Part shown: piece after piece, positions 19,018-26,098 of the stretch
Numbering within the stretch: position 1 is the first letter of the stretch
How the letters are laid out: each line of letters starts with the position of its first letter
NCBI GenBank assembly: GCA_028293725.1
Contig: JAQGOE010000348.1
Coordinates: 1-26,158 of the forward strand
Reading direction: 5' to 3'
Source: Gammaproteobacteria bacterium
GTDB lineage: Bacteria > Pseudomonadota > Gammaproteobacteria > Steroidobacterales > Steroidobacteraceae
DNA: 26,158 nt
Program-made: the position numbers and the translations under genes
Notes under the pieces: generated by a model
What the model was told of the DNA's origin: nothing
What the model saw: the letters and a program-made list of their open reading frames with translations, nothing else
Database searches by the model: none

Positions 19018-21000
19018 TTACGTCCGCGGCTTCACGATCGCCGCCAGCCGATCCACACTCTTCTCCACCCGCTCGAGCCGAGGATACTTCGGCCCATCGT
19101 AGTACGGAATCCGCACGACCCGATAGCGATCGAGATTCTTCACGATCAACTCTATCGGCATGTGCGCGCTATGCGCGATCATCAGGGCCTCACGCAGCCG
19201 TTCCGGCCGATACTCGCGGCCATTCACCGCCACGAGTGTCGTTCCCGCCGTGAGTCCCGCGTCAAAGCCCGGACTACCCCACACCACTTCCGTGACCTGT
19301 CCGTAGTCACGCATGGATACGTTGAACCCCAGCGAGAAACTGAAATCGGCGGCCTTGCGCTGCTCCTCCAACTGTTTGAGAAAGTCGGTCGGCACTTCCG
19401 TATAAACGAGTTTCCAACCCCCGCGCGCGAGGCCATCGAGCGGCGCTCCGGGCCCATGCGAATGCAGTCGCTGCGCGAAAAACTTCTCCCAGTCGTAAGG
19501 CGCCACACCATTGAGCGCGCGCGTGATGTCAGGCAGCGTATAGGGCACGGGACCCAGGGTACCGTCAGCGCCCCCGAAGAAACCGCGGGCGAAGTCATCG
19601 AGGGACATTTTGTCGCCGCTCAACTCGCGGATCTTCGTATCCACATCGAGCCAGATGAGCGCGCCCTCCGGATAGTAGTCTTCCGTCCGTTGCCACGTCA
19701 GCCACGAGAGCGGCCGCCGCGCGGTGATGATGGGTTGATAGGTCGTATCCTCCATATCGCGCCACGCGCGGCCCGGCCGATCGTGATCCATGTTGGCCGC
19801 GGTGTAGGCCCAGTCCTGGCGCGCGAAATCCGCGCTCCACAGCCCGGAGCGCGCCGCGAGCACACCTTCCAGGTACTGGGTGAGCCCCTCGTAAATCCAC
19901 AGCAGGTCGTTCTGCATCGGAACGTTGAAGTTGGCAGTCACCAGTCCCGCCGGCCGCCGGAACTTGCCGTTCCACGAGTGCGTGAACTCGTGCGGCAGTA
20001 AGCTGCGGCCGGGTCCTTCCTTGTCCCAGTCGAGGAAATAACCCGGCAGCCGCCGGTTCTCGCTGGAGCGGTGATGTTCGAGACCGATGTCGCCGAAGTG
20101 ATCGCTCAGGGCCAGCAGCAGATCGTAGTGATCGAAGTGGCGCGCGCCAAAGAGCGCATAGGTCTCCTGCACGAGCTTGCGGTGCGCGGCGATCTGCTCC
20201 GGCTTGATGTCGAAACTCGCGGGCGAGTCGGCGACGATATCGAGCCGTACGACCGCGCCCTCAGTCGACGGCCCGATCTGAATCCCACGCTTGGGAGCCG
20301 CCGCCACGGTGGCCCCGGGCGCGGTGCCGGCTGGCACCGGATCGAGCACGATGGTGCGGAAATAACGTCCGGCAAACACCGGCGAATCCACCAGCATATC
20401 GAGCGACACGTGTTTGAACCAGACGCTGCTGCCGTGCCGGTTCTCGACATCGAGAGCGGAGCCGAACTCCCACCCGTCAGGCAGATCGAGTTCCGCAGCC
20501 ACGGCGATGCGGCTCGCATAGTACCCCGCCGGATACAACACGACCGCGTTCCACTGTAGGCCGATGATCTCCGGCGTGACGTTGATCCGGCCTTCGGCAG
20601 CCGTCAGTGGCGCGGCATACTGAAAGTCGATGTCGAGATGCGTCGCCCCCGTGGGGACCTGCACCTGAAACGCATAGACGTTGACAGGATCGCGCACCCA
20701 CTCGACGCGTTTGCCATTGGCGTTGATGATGAGCCCGCCGAGCGCATCGATCGGTCCGCGCGGCGCGTGATTGCCCGGCAACCACTCCGGGTAGAGCAGC
20801 GTCAGCGGGCCGGCAACGACCGGAATAACCTCGTGAACGTTGAAGACATGGCGCTCGAGATCGGTAACGTCGACCTTGAGCGCGATGGTGCCTTCATACG
20901 GCGTGTCCCGCGGTGGATTTTCGACAGCGCCGGCGATTGTTCCGGCGGTCCCCAGTATTGTCGCAACGATGTAAGCGACGCCCCCCTCGCGTCGCCTCAC
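19018..21000 (-). CDS. M61-family glycyl aminopeptidase with PDZ domain
   Basis: 660-residue zinc metallopeptidase of family M61 (glycyl aminopeptidase of Sphingomonas type). The zinc site is HEFTHSWNGKFRRP (H337, H341, catalytic E338), with the third ligand E371 in WIYEGLTQYLEG; the family block GLEHHRSSENR is at 306-316. An N-terminal beta domain precedes it, and a PDZ domain (VVWGSPGFDAGLTAGTTLVAVNG) lies near residue 570-600. The first 25 residues (RRRE then a hydrophobic run ending AGAVE) resemble a signal peptide. The GTG start overlaps the stop of the aminotransferase gene (GTGA), implying coupled translation. Likely acts on peptides in the periplasm. Confidence 0.93.
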   Translation of the reverse strand: MRRREGGVAYIVATILGTAGTIAGAVENPPRDTPYEGTIALKVDVTDLERHVFNVHEVIPVVAGPLTLLYPEWLPGNHAPRGPIDALGGLIINANGKRVEWVRDPVNVYAFQVQVPTGATHLDIDFQYAAPLTAAEGRINVTPEIIGLQWNAVVLYPAGYYASRIAVAAELDLPDGWEFGSALDVENRHGSSVWFKHVSLDMLVDSPVFAGRYFRTIVLDPVPAGTAPGATVAAAPKRGIQIGPSTEGAVVRLDIVADSPASFDIKPEQIAAHRKLVQETYALFGARHFDHYDLLLALSDHFGDIGLEHHRSSENRRLPGYFLDWDKEGPGRSLLPHEFTHSWNGKFRRPAGLVTANFNVPMQNDLLWIYEGLTQYLEGVLAARSGLWSADFARQDWAYTAANMDHDRPGRAWRDMEDTTYQPIITARRPLSWLTWQRTEDYYPEGALIWLDVDTKIRELSGDKMSLDDFARGFFGGADGTLGPVPYTLPDITRALNGVAPYDWEKFFAQRLHSHGPGAPLDGLARGGWKLVYTEVPTDFLKQLEEQRKAADFSFSLGFNVSMRDYGQVTEVVWGSPGFDAGLTAGTTLVAVNGREYRPERLREALMIAHSAHMPIELIVKNLDRYRVVRIPYYDGPKYPRLERVEKSVDRLAAIVKPRT

Positions 21001-22193
21001 GCTGACAATACCTTCGCGACGGCGTGCGCGAAGTACTCCAGGTTTTCGCGGCGCAGGCCGGCGATGTTGATACGACTGTCATCCGTCATGTAAACATGAT
21101 GGCGGCTCTGCAACTCGCGCACCTGCTCCACTGTGATGCCGAGATAAGAGAACATGCCGCGTTGGGACTCGATGAAACCGAAATCCCGTTGCGGGCAGGT
21201 TTGCCTGAGGTGTTGTACGGCGTCACGGCGCAGACCCTGGATCCGCTTGCGCATGATCGTGAGCTCGTCCGTCCACAGCTCGCGTAATCCGCTGTTATCC
21301 AGGATCTCGAACGCGATGGCTGCACCATGATCCGGTGGCATCGAGTAGATGCTGCGCGCGATGCGCACGAGTTGCGTGAGCACGGCATCCGCGGCGTTCA
21401 CCGTCTCGCTGACGACATGCAGCGCCCCCGTCCGTTCCCTGTAAAGGCCGAAGTTCTTGGAGCAGGACACGGCCACCGTAACTTCGGGAAGCTCATTGCA
21501 GAACAAACGCACGCCGAAGGCATCCTCGACGATTCCCGTGCCCAGTCCCTGGTAGGCCATGTCAATGAACGGCAGCAGGTTGCGGCTCTTGAAGAGTGCC
21601 AGCAACTCGCGCCACTGCGTCTCGCTCAGGTCCGCGCCGGTTGGGTTGTGGCAGGAGGCATGCAACAGCACCGCCGCCCGCGGCGGCAGCTTATCGAGCG
21701 TGCTCAACATGGCTTCGAACTTGATACCGCCCGTGGCGGCGTCGAAGTAGGGATAGCGCTCCAGCTTGAGCCCGCATCCTGACACCAGTGGAATGTGGTT
21801 CGCCCAGGTCGGCGTGCTCACATGGACGACAGAATCCGGAGAAGCCGCCTTGATGAGCTCCGCCCCGAGTCGCAAGGCCCCGCAACCACCGGGTGCTTCG
21901 ATCGTCCGTACGCGCCCACTCGTTAGCGCCGGATGCTCGGACCCAAGAACGAGACGCTCCATCGCCTGGTTGAAGCCGGGATTGCCAGCGGCGGCGACGT
22001 AGGATTTCGTGGTCTGACGCGCGAGTACCGCCTGCTCCGCTTTCCGCACAGCCTGGAGAACAGGCGTATCTCCCTGGTCATTCCGGTAGACACCCACGCC
22101 CAGATCGACCTTGTGGGGGTCTGTGTCCGCGCGAAACGCGGCCATGAGGCCGAGAATGGGGTCGGGGGAAAGTCGGTCGAGTCGCTCGAACAT
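20997..22193 (-). CDS. tyrB: Aromatic/aspartate aminotransferase (class I, PLP)
   Basis: 398-residue class I aminotransferase of the AspC/TyrB subgroup, exchanging amino groups between aromatic or dicarboxylic amino acids and 2-oxoglutarate. Catalytic features: NPTG at 183-186, D211 and Y214 in FIDMAYQG, the PLP lysine K246 in SCSKNFGLYRERTG, and the carboxylate-binding arginine R374 in DDSRINIAGL. Sequence alone does not separate aromatic from aspartate preference; tyrB is the conventional label. The ATG is preceded by GGAG at a spacing of 8 bases, but this ribosome site lies in one arm of a perfect 11-bp hairpin, so expression may be controlled at translation. It overlaps the M61 gene by 4 bases. 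Confidence 0.92.
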   Translation of the reverse strand: MFERLDRLSPDPILGLMAAFRADTDPHKVDLGVGVYRNDQGDTPVLQAVRKAEQAVLARQTTKSYVAAAGNPGFNQAMERLVLGSEHPALTSGRVRTIEAPGGCGALRLGAELIKAASPDSVVHVSTPTWANHIPLVSGCGLKLERYPYFDAATGGIKFEAMLSTLDKLPPRAAVLLHASCHNPTGADLSETQWRELLALFKSRNLLPFIDMAYQGLGTGIVEDAFGVRLFCNELPEVTVAVSCSKNFGLYRERTGALHVVSETVNAADAVLTQLVRIARSIYSMPPDHGAAIAFEILDNSGLRELWTDELTIMRKRIQGLRRDAVQHLRQTCPQRDFGFIESQRGMFSYLGITVEQVRELQSRHHVYMTDDSRINIAGLRRENLEYFAHAVAKVLSA

Positions 22194-22194
22194 T

Positions 22195-22237
22195 CTTAGG
22201 TCTCCGCACGCCGCGCAACCTGCGCGGGAGACCTAAG
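22195..22237 (-). promoter_or_regulatory. Hairpin hiding the ribosome binding site of the aminotransferase gene
   Basis: CTTAGGTCTCC (22195-22205) and GGAGACCTAAG (22227-22237) are perfect reverse complements. Between them GCGCA (22213-22217) and TGCGC (22221-22225) form a second, inner 5-bp hairpin. On the minus strand the 3' arm reads GGAGACCTAAG and is followed by A and the ATG, so the Shine-Dalgarno GGAG is fully paired in the folded RNA. No U-run follows, so it is not an intrinsic terminator. A protein operator is the alternative reading. Confidence 0.6.
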
Positions 22238-22250
22238 TTTACCCGGTCGA

Positions 22251-22640
22251 CTATCCGACGGGAGGCACGCCTGCGTATTGGGGGAGATCGTCGGTTATCG
22301 GGAACCACTCCGCTTTGGAGTCCGCGAAGCCGTGCCCCGTCGGACGCATACCCGGATCACCGTCCAGGGTGCCCGCCGGTACGACGACAATGCCTACCGA
22401 GCGGACAACCCGCGGGAGTGTGCTACCGCATTGACGGCAGAACGCCGTCCCGAAGTGCCAGTCCTTCGGCGGACCGTAGTTCGATACCTGTGATTCGCCC
22501 CGCACCCAGCGGAACCTGGCCGAGTCCCCGGCCGACCGGACGAGCTCGAACACCACTTCGCCACACAGACAGCTTCCCCCGGCCATCTTGTGCACGGCCG
22601 TCGCGGGCCGCTTCCTGGATGAGATCCTTTGCGCTGTCAC
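22251..22640 (-). CDS. Shortened GFA/CENP-V-family protein
   Basis: 129 residues from the GTG at 22640, chosen because GAGGAAG lies just upstream in the end of the preceding gene. An ATG at 22688 would overlap the upstream gene by 46 bases, and one at 22586 lacks a ribosome site. It belongs to the glutathione-dependent formaldehyde-activating enzyme/CENP-V zinc fold: GGSCLCGEV (C24, C26) and FCRQCGSTLP (C68, C71), ending AEWFPITDDLPQY. Compared with the neighbouring fusion protein, it lacks about 30 residues that hold the central CHCSMCRKHHGAAF block, so one structural zinc set remains but the usual central cysteines are gone. The frame is intact. Probably co-transcribed with the upstream TetR-GFA gene (3-base gap). 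Confidence 0.82.
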   Translation of the reverse strand: MTAQRISSRKRPATAVHKMAGGSCLCGEVVFELVRSAGDSARFRWVRGESQVSNYGPPKDWHFGTAFCRQCGSTLPRVVRSVGIVVVPAGTLDGDPGMRPTGHGFADSKAEWFPITDDLPQYAGVPPVG

Positions 22641-22642
22641 TT

Positions 22643-23641
22643 TCAGACTTCCTCGTGCTGGGGGAGAGTGTCGGTGATCGTGTGCCACGATGCCTTGGAG
22701 CCTACGAAACGATGGCTCTGGGGTTGGATACCGAGCTCACCATCCAGGTTCCCGGCCGGACAAAAAGCAATTCCCGTATCCGCCTCGACCACCGGCATGA
22801 CCGACCCGCACTTGCTGCAGAAAGTGCGCTTGCCGTAAGCGGATGACTGATAGGTGGACAATGCATCCTCACCAGCCACCCAGCGGAAGCTGGCCAGCGG
22901 CACGGTCACAAAGGTCGCGAACGCGGCGCCGTGATGCTTGCGGCACATGGAGCAGTGACAATGCGACATGACCTCGAACGGCCCGTCGAGCTCATATTGC
23001 ACGGAGCCGCACAGGCACGAGCCCTTAGCGACAGCGACGCTTTTGCGAAGCGCGCCCTCCGGCGGATGCGGCTCGGAAAGCGAGGCGAGCAGCAACTCCA
23101 CCAACTCGCTGTCCCACATTCTCTGCTCGGGTCCATCGACCGCGACGTCGGGCACCATCAGGCTGGCGAGAATCAGCTCGCAGGCGCTGTCGAGGTTGCG
23201 CAATGCCAGCGAGCCGTCGCGCCGTCCCTTGGTCAGCAGCCGCTTGAGGCGGGTGCGAACCATTTGGTCCCATTCGTGAAGGCGTCGCTGCAGAGCGTTG
23301 GGCAGATCCCGCCCTCGTCTGAACGAAAGAAGTGAACCGCGCTCACGCCGCAGCTCGAGCGCCGCGACCAGGAACGCCGCTACTTTATCCAGTGCGGTGC
23401 CGGGAGCCGTCTCTCCCCGCAGCAGGGCCTCGGCAAATGCCTGCGCCGTACGCGCGTAGCACTCATCTATGAGAGCAGAGTTGTCTTCGAACCAGCCCGC
23501 AGCCAGGACGGCCTGCTCGTTCCCCGCTTCATGCGCGATCCCGGACCAGTGCATGCGGTGGTCACCGCTGCGTGCAATGACTCTCGACGCAGCATCGACG
23601 ACCGCTGTTCGGGTAATCGGCCGGTTGTCATGCGTTGTCAT
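22643..23641 (-). CDS. TetR-type regulator fused to a GFA/CENP-V domain
   Basis: 332 residues from the ATG at 23641, which has GGAGG 7 bases upstream; an in-frame start at 23701 would add 20 residues without a good ribosome site. Residues 8-60 resemble a TetR helix-turn-helix (TRTAVVDAASRVIARSG, then AAGWFEDNSALIDECY), and residues 60-190 an all-helical TetR ligand domain (RTRLKRLLTKGRRDGSLAL). From residue 207 there is a complete GFA domain: GSCLCG (C209, C211), SHCHCSMCRKHHG (C228, C230, C233) and FCSKCGS (C275, C278). No stop or plausible start codon lies at the junction, so this is one protein. It may sense the compound its own GFA domain binds, though this is inference. Confidence 0.85.
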   Translation of the reverse strand: MTTHDNRPITRTAVVDAASRVIARSGDHRMHWSGIAHEAGNEQAVLAAGWFEDNSALIDECYARTAQAFAEALLRGETAPGTALDKVAAFLVAALELRRERGSLLSFRRGRDLPNALQRRLHEWDQMVRTRLKRLLTKGRRDGSLALRNLDSACELILASLMVPDVAVDGPEQRMWDSELVELLLASLSEPHPPEGALRKSVAVAKGSCLCGSVQYELDGPFEVMSHCHCSMCRKHHGAAFATFVTVPLASFRWVAGEDALSTYQSSAYGKRTFCSKCGSVMPVVEADTGIAFCPAGNLDGELGIQPQSHRFVGSKASWHTITDTLPQHEEV

Positions 23642-23828
23642 TGGCGGTCCTCCATGTGAAATCGCAAGCAACGCGCGTGCCAGCCGGAGGTTGCGAATCA
23701 AGCGTCTTAAGTCATCCAGGCCGCGGCGTCCCCGGGCAACATTGGTGCAAAGCCTTCCAGCCCGCTCACCCCCGGTGCAGGGGTCGACTACGTCACAGTT
23801 CGGCGGCCGTGGGAACGCTGATTAAGAC

Positions 23829-23856
23829 TAAAGGTGCAGCGTGGAAGAGCCGATAC
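23829..23856 (+). promoter_or_regulatory. Sigma-28 (FliA) promoter for motAB
   Basis: TAAA at 23829-23832 and GCCGATAC at 23849-23856 are separated by 16 bases; the FliA consensus is TAAA-N15-GCCGATAA. The -10 element matches 7 of 8. It is on the right strand, and the predicted transcript start is about 50 bases before the motA start, so motAB would be a late (class 3) flagellar operon. Confidence 0.7.
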
Positions 23857-23912
23857 AGGGAGCGACCGCACGACGGACCGTGCACCCGTAAGCCACAGCA
23901 AGTCACTCTACT

Positions 23913-24782
23913 GTGATTCAAATATTTGGTTCCGTCGCTGTCATCCTGTGCGTCGTCGGGGGCTTCGTCCTCGAGGGCGGCCACATCATGGCGCTCTGGC
24001 ATCCCTTTGAGATTCTCATCATCGTGGGATCCGCGCTGGGCGCCTTCGTCACCAGCAACCCGACCAAACTCATCAAAGCCTCGTTCGCGGGAGCGATCGC
24101 CACCCTCAAGGGGCCGCGCTACGGCCGCGAGGACTACATTCAGTTGCTGAAGCTGCTGTACGACGTGCTGATGAAGATCCGCAAGGACGGACTCATGGCG
24201 ATCGAGTCCGACCTCGAAGCCAAAGACGGCGGCGCCTTGTTCAAGAACTACCCCAAGATCGCGGCCGATAAGCATCTCATGGAGTTCGTCACGGACTGCC
24301 TGCGGCTGATGGTCGGCGGCAGCCTCGATCCGCATGAGCTCGAGAGCCTTCTGGAGATGGAGCTCGAGGCTCATCACGAGGCCGCACTCGAGCCGTCGCA
24401 TGCAGTTCAATCGGTAGCCGATGCGCTGCCCGGCTTCGGTATCGTCGCGGCCGTGCTCGGCATCGTAAACACGATGGCGACGCTTGATGGCGCAGACACG
24501 GCCGTGATAGGTCACAAGGTCGGCGCCGCGCTCGTCGGCACCTTTCTCGGCATATTGGTGAGCTACGGCTTCATCGGTCCGATCGCGATTGCTATGGGCC
24601 ATGCCGCCAACGAGGAAGGCAGAGCCTTCCAGGTCGTCAAAATGGCCCTCGTGGCGAGCGTGCGCGGTTACGTACCTTCCATCGCGATCGAGTTCGCGCG
24701 CAAGATCCTTATGAGCGAGGTGCGTCCGTCGTTCGGCGATCTCGAAGCGCAGTTGAAAGCGAAGCCGCGCGCGGTCGCCTGA
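23913..24782 (+). CDS. motA: Flagellar motor stator protein MotA
   Basis: 289-residue inner-membrane stator subunit that, with MotB, conducts protons and drives the flagellar rotor. Four hydrophobic segments are visible (about residues 2-20, 33-50, 171-190, 205-228). Functional residues match E. coli numbering: R90 and E98 in the cytoplasmic loop (KIRKDGLMAIESD) and P173 in ALPGFGIVAAVLG; the second loop proline is P223. The start is GTG at 23913, at the expected distance from the first membrane segment, without an obvious Shine-Dalgarno. It sits downstream of a sigma-28-like promoter and is followed after 19 bases by motB. Confidence 0.96.
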   Translation: MIQIFGSVAVILCVVGGFVLEGGHIMALWHPFEILIIVGSALGAFVTSNPTKLIKASFAGAIATLKGPRYGREDYIQLLKLLYDVLMKIRKDGLMAIESDLEAKDGGALFKNYPKIAADKHLMEFVTDCLRLMVGGSLDPHELESLLEMELEAHHEAALEPSHAVQSVADALPGFGIVAAVLGIVNTMATLDGADTAVIGHKVGAALVGTFLGILVSYGFIGPIAIAMGHAANEEGRAFQVVKMALVASVRGYVPSIAIEFARKILMSEVRPSFGDLEAQLKAKPRAVA

Positions 24783-24801
24783 AACGCCACCGGAACTCAT
24801 C

Positions 24802-25848
24802 ATGGCAACGCAGGCGAAGAACGACCGCCCCATCATCATCGTCAGGCGAATAAAGAAAGGCAGGGCCGGACATCACGGGGGCGCGTGGAAGGTCGCTTAC
24901 GCCGACTTCGTGACCGCCATGATGGCGTTCTTCCTGGTGATGTGGCTCGTCACCGCCGTGTCGAAGGACAAGCGCGCGGCGATCTTCGAATACTTCAAGA
25001 ATCCCAGCATGGAGTCGGGTAAGACCGTGAAGCCCGCGCCCGGTCAGATGGGCCCTGGAGGCGCGAGCACCAGTCCAATCAACTTGGGCGGCGGGCTCGA
25101 CGCGCCCCGCACCCTGACCAGTCGGAAGCCCGATATCGGTGCGAATCCCAATCTGCCGGTCCGCGAACAGATCGTGGACCGCAAATTCGATGACAAGAGC
25201 TCGGACAAGCCTGAGACCGAGCAGCAGGCCCGCGAGCGGGTGAAGGAAGCCGAGCACAAGAAACTCGAGACCCTCATGGAGGAGCTCAAAGAGGCCGTGA
25301 GCAAGAGCCAGGCCCTCGAGCCCTTCAAGGACCAACTCCTGCTCGACATCACGCCCGAAGGCATCCGCATCCAGATCGTCGACGCGCAGAACCGTCCGAT
25401 GTTCGATGTTGGCAGCGCGCGGCTGCGCGACTACACACAGAGCATCCTGCACGAGCTCACGCCTTACCTGACCTCGGTGCCGAACCGTATCAGCATCACC
25501 GGTCATACCGACATCCGGCCCTATCCCGGACAGGGTGGCTATTCGAACTGGGAGCTATCCGCGGACCGGGCCAACGCGGCGCGCCGCGCCCTGCTCATGG
25601 CCGGCCTTCCGGATGCCAAAATCGCTCGCGTCGTCGGACTGTCGTCGTCGGTGTTGTTCGACAGACAGGATCCGCAGAGCCCCATCAACCGCCGCATCAG
25701 CATCGTCATCATGACGAAACAGGCGGAAGAGGACGCGCTCAAAACGGACGTGGCCAACGCGACGCCTGTCAGCTCCGAACCCGCGGTGCCCTTCGCGCCC
25801 GCCGTAACCACCCCGCCACTGGCAGCTGCCACTTCACCGGCTAGCTGA
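24802..25848 (+). CDS. motB: Flagellar motor stator protein MotB
   Basis: 348-residue stator subunit that anchors the motor to peptidoglycan. The single membrane segment is in KVAYADFVTAMMAFFLVMWL (residues 30-49) with the proton-binding aspartate at D35, equivalent to E. coli D32. A plug/linker region rich in Pro and Gly follows, then a charged predicted coiled coil (about residues 130-170). The OmpA-like peptidoglycan-binding domain runs from about 175 to 310 (ISITGHTDIRPY, NWELSADRANAARRAL, RRISIVIMTK). The C-terminal tail is Ala/Pro/Thr-rich. The gene is paired with motA, so a complete stator is encoded here. Confidence 0.96.
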   Translation: MATQAKNDRPIIIVRRIKKGRAGHHGGAWKVAYADFVTAMMAFFLVMWLVTAVSKDKRAAIFEYFKNPSMESGKTVKPAPGQMGPGGASTSPINLGGGLDAPRTLTSRKPDIGANPNLPVREQIVDRKFDDKSSDKPETEQQARERVKEAEHKKLETLMEELKEAVSKSQALEPFKDQLLLDITPEGIRIQIVDAQNRPMFDVGSARLRDYTQSILHELTPYLTSVPNRISITGHTDIRPYPGQGGYSNWELSADRANAARRALLMAGLPDAKIARVVGLSSSVLFDRQDPQSPINRRISIVIMTKQAEEDALKTDVANATPVSSEPAVPFAPAVTTPPLAAATSPAS

Positions 25849-25887
25849 TCCAACAGCGCGCTCCGTTTCAGTTCTTCGGCGCCCGAT

Positions 25888-25901
25888 CGTGATCGATCAC
25901 G
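25888..25901. promoter_or_regulatory. 14-bp palindrome, candidate enhancer site
   Basis: CGTGATCGATCACG is a perfect palindrome. It is followed directly by a second short palindrome, GGTGCACC (25901-25908). The site lies about 104-117 bases upstream of the start predicted for the sigma-54 promoter, the usual distance for an activator binding site. The activator is not known. Confidence 0.4.
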
Positions 25902-25978
25902 GTGCACCCGGAAGCGTCTCGTCACACCCCCGCGACCAAAAATCAATGACTTACACTCACTACAGGCCGGTAGCGAGT

Positions 25979-25994
25979 TGGCATCGTATTTGCT
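25979..25994 (+). promoter_or_regulatory. Sigma-54 (-24/-12) promoter
   Basis: TGGCATC-GTAT-TTGCT matches the consensus TGGCACG-N4-TTGCW at the invariant GG (25980-25981) and GC (25992-25993), with the required 12-base spacing between them. Predicted transcription start is near 26005, pointing rightward. Confidence 0.6.
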
Positions 25995-26004
25995 TTATAG
26001 ATCT

Positions 26005-26098
26005 ACGAGAGCCGCCGGCGGCGGTCTCTCAAAGGTTGCTAGCAACGCGGTGCATGCTCGCCGTGACCCCCTCGCGGGGGGCATGCGCCGCGGATTTT
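26005..26098 (+). ncRNA. Candidate structured small RNA or leader RNA
   Basis: The predicted transcript of about 94 bases from the sigma-54 promoter contains three hairpins in a row: 26007-26016 with 26020-26030 (10 bp, one bulged T, loop GGC); GTTGCTAGCAAC at 26035-26046 (a palindrome); and 26046-26057 with 26081-26092 (12 bp with one G-U pair), capped by CCCCC-TCGC-GGGGG. A short U-run follows. No known RNA family was recognised. It could instead be the leader of a gene beyond the window. Confidence 0.35.
26046..26098 (+). terminator. Terminator-like long hairpin with short U-run
   Basis: CGCGGTGCATGC pairs with GCATGCGCCGCG (12 bp, one G-U), an inner stem caps it, and GATTTT follows immediately. 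Only four U residues, so termination strength is uncertain. Confidence 0.4.

Noticed and set aside
22195..22237. Inverted repeat as an intrinsic terminator for the GFA genes
   Set aside because: The stem is followed by AATG rather than a U-run, and it overlaps the ribosome binding site of the next gene, so a translational or operator role fits better.
23642..23828. Intergenic region before motA searched for a TetR operator or RNA gene
   Set aside because: Only a small CCCC/GGGG hairpin near 23770 and scattered short repeats; nothing strong enough to report.
23793..24839. 348-codon open frame antisense to motA
   Set aside because: It exactly shadows the strongly conserved motA frame; composition is rich in His, Arg and Asp as expected from reading a GC-rich gene backwards, and no domain is visible.
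24709..25506. 265-codon open frame antisense to motB
   Set aside because: Shadow of motB with no start signal or domain; a by-product of GC-rich codon use.
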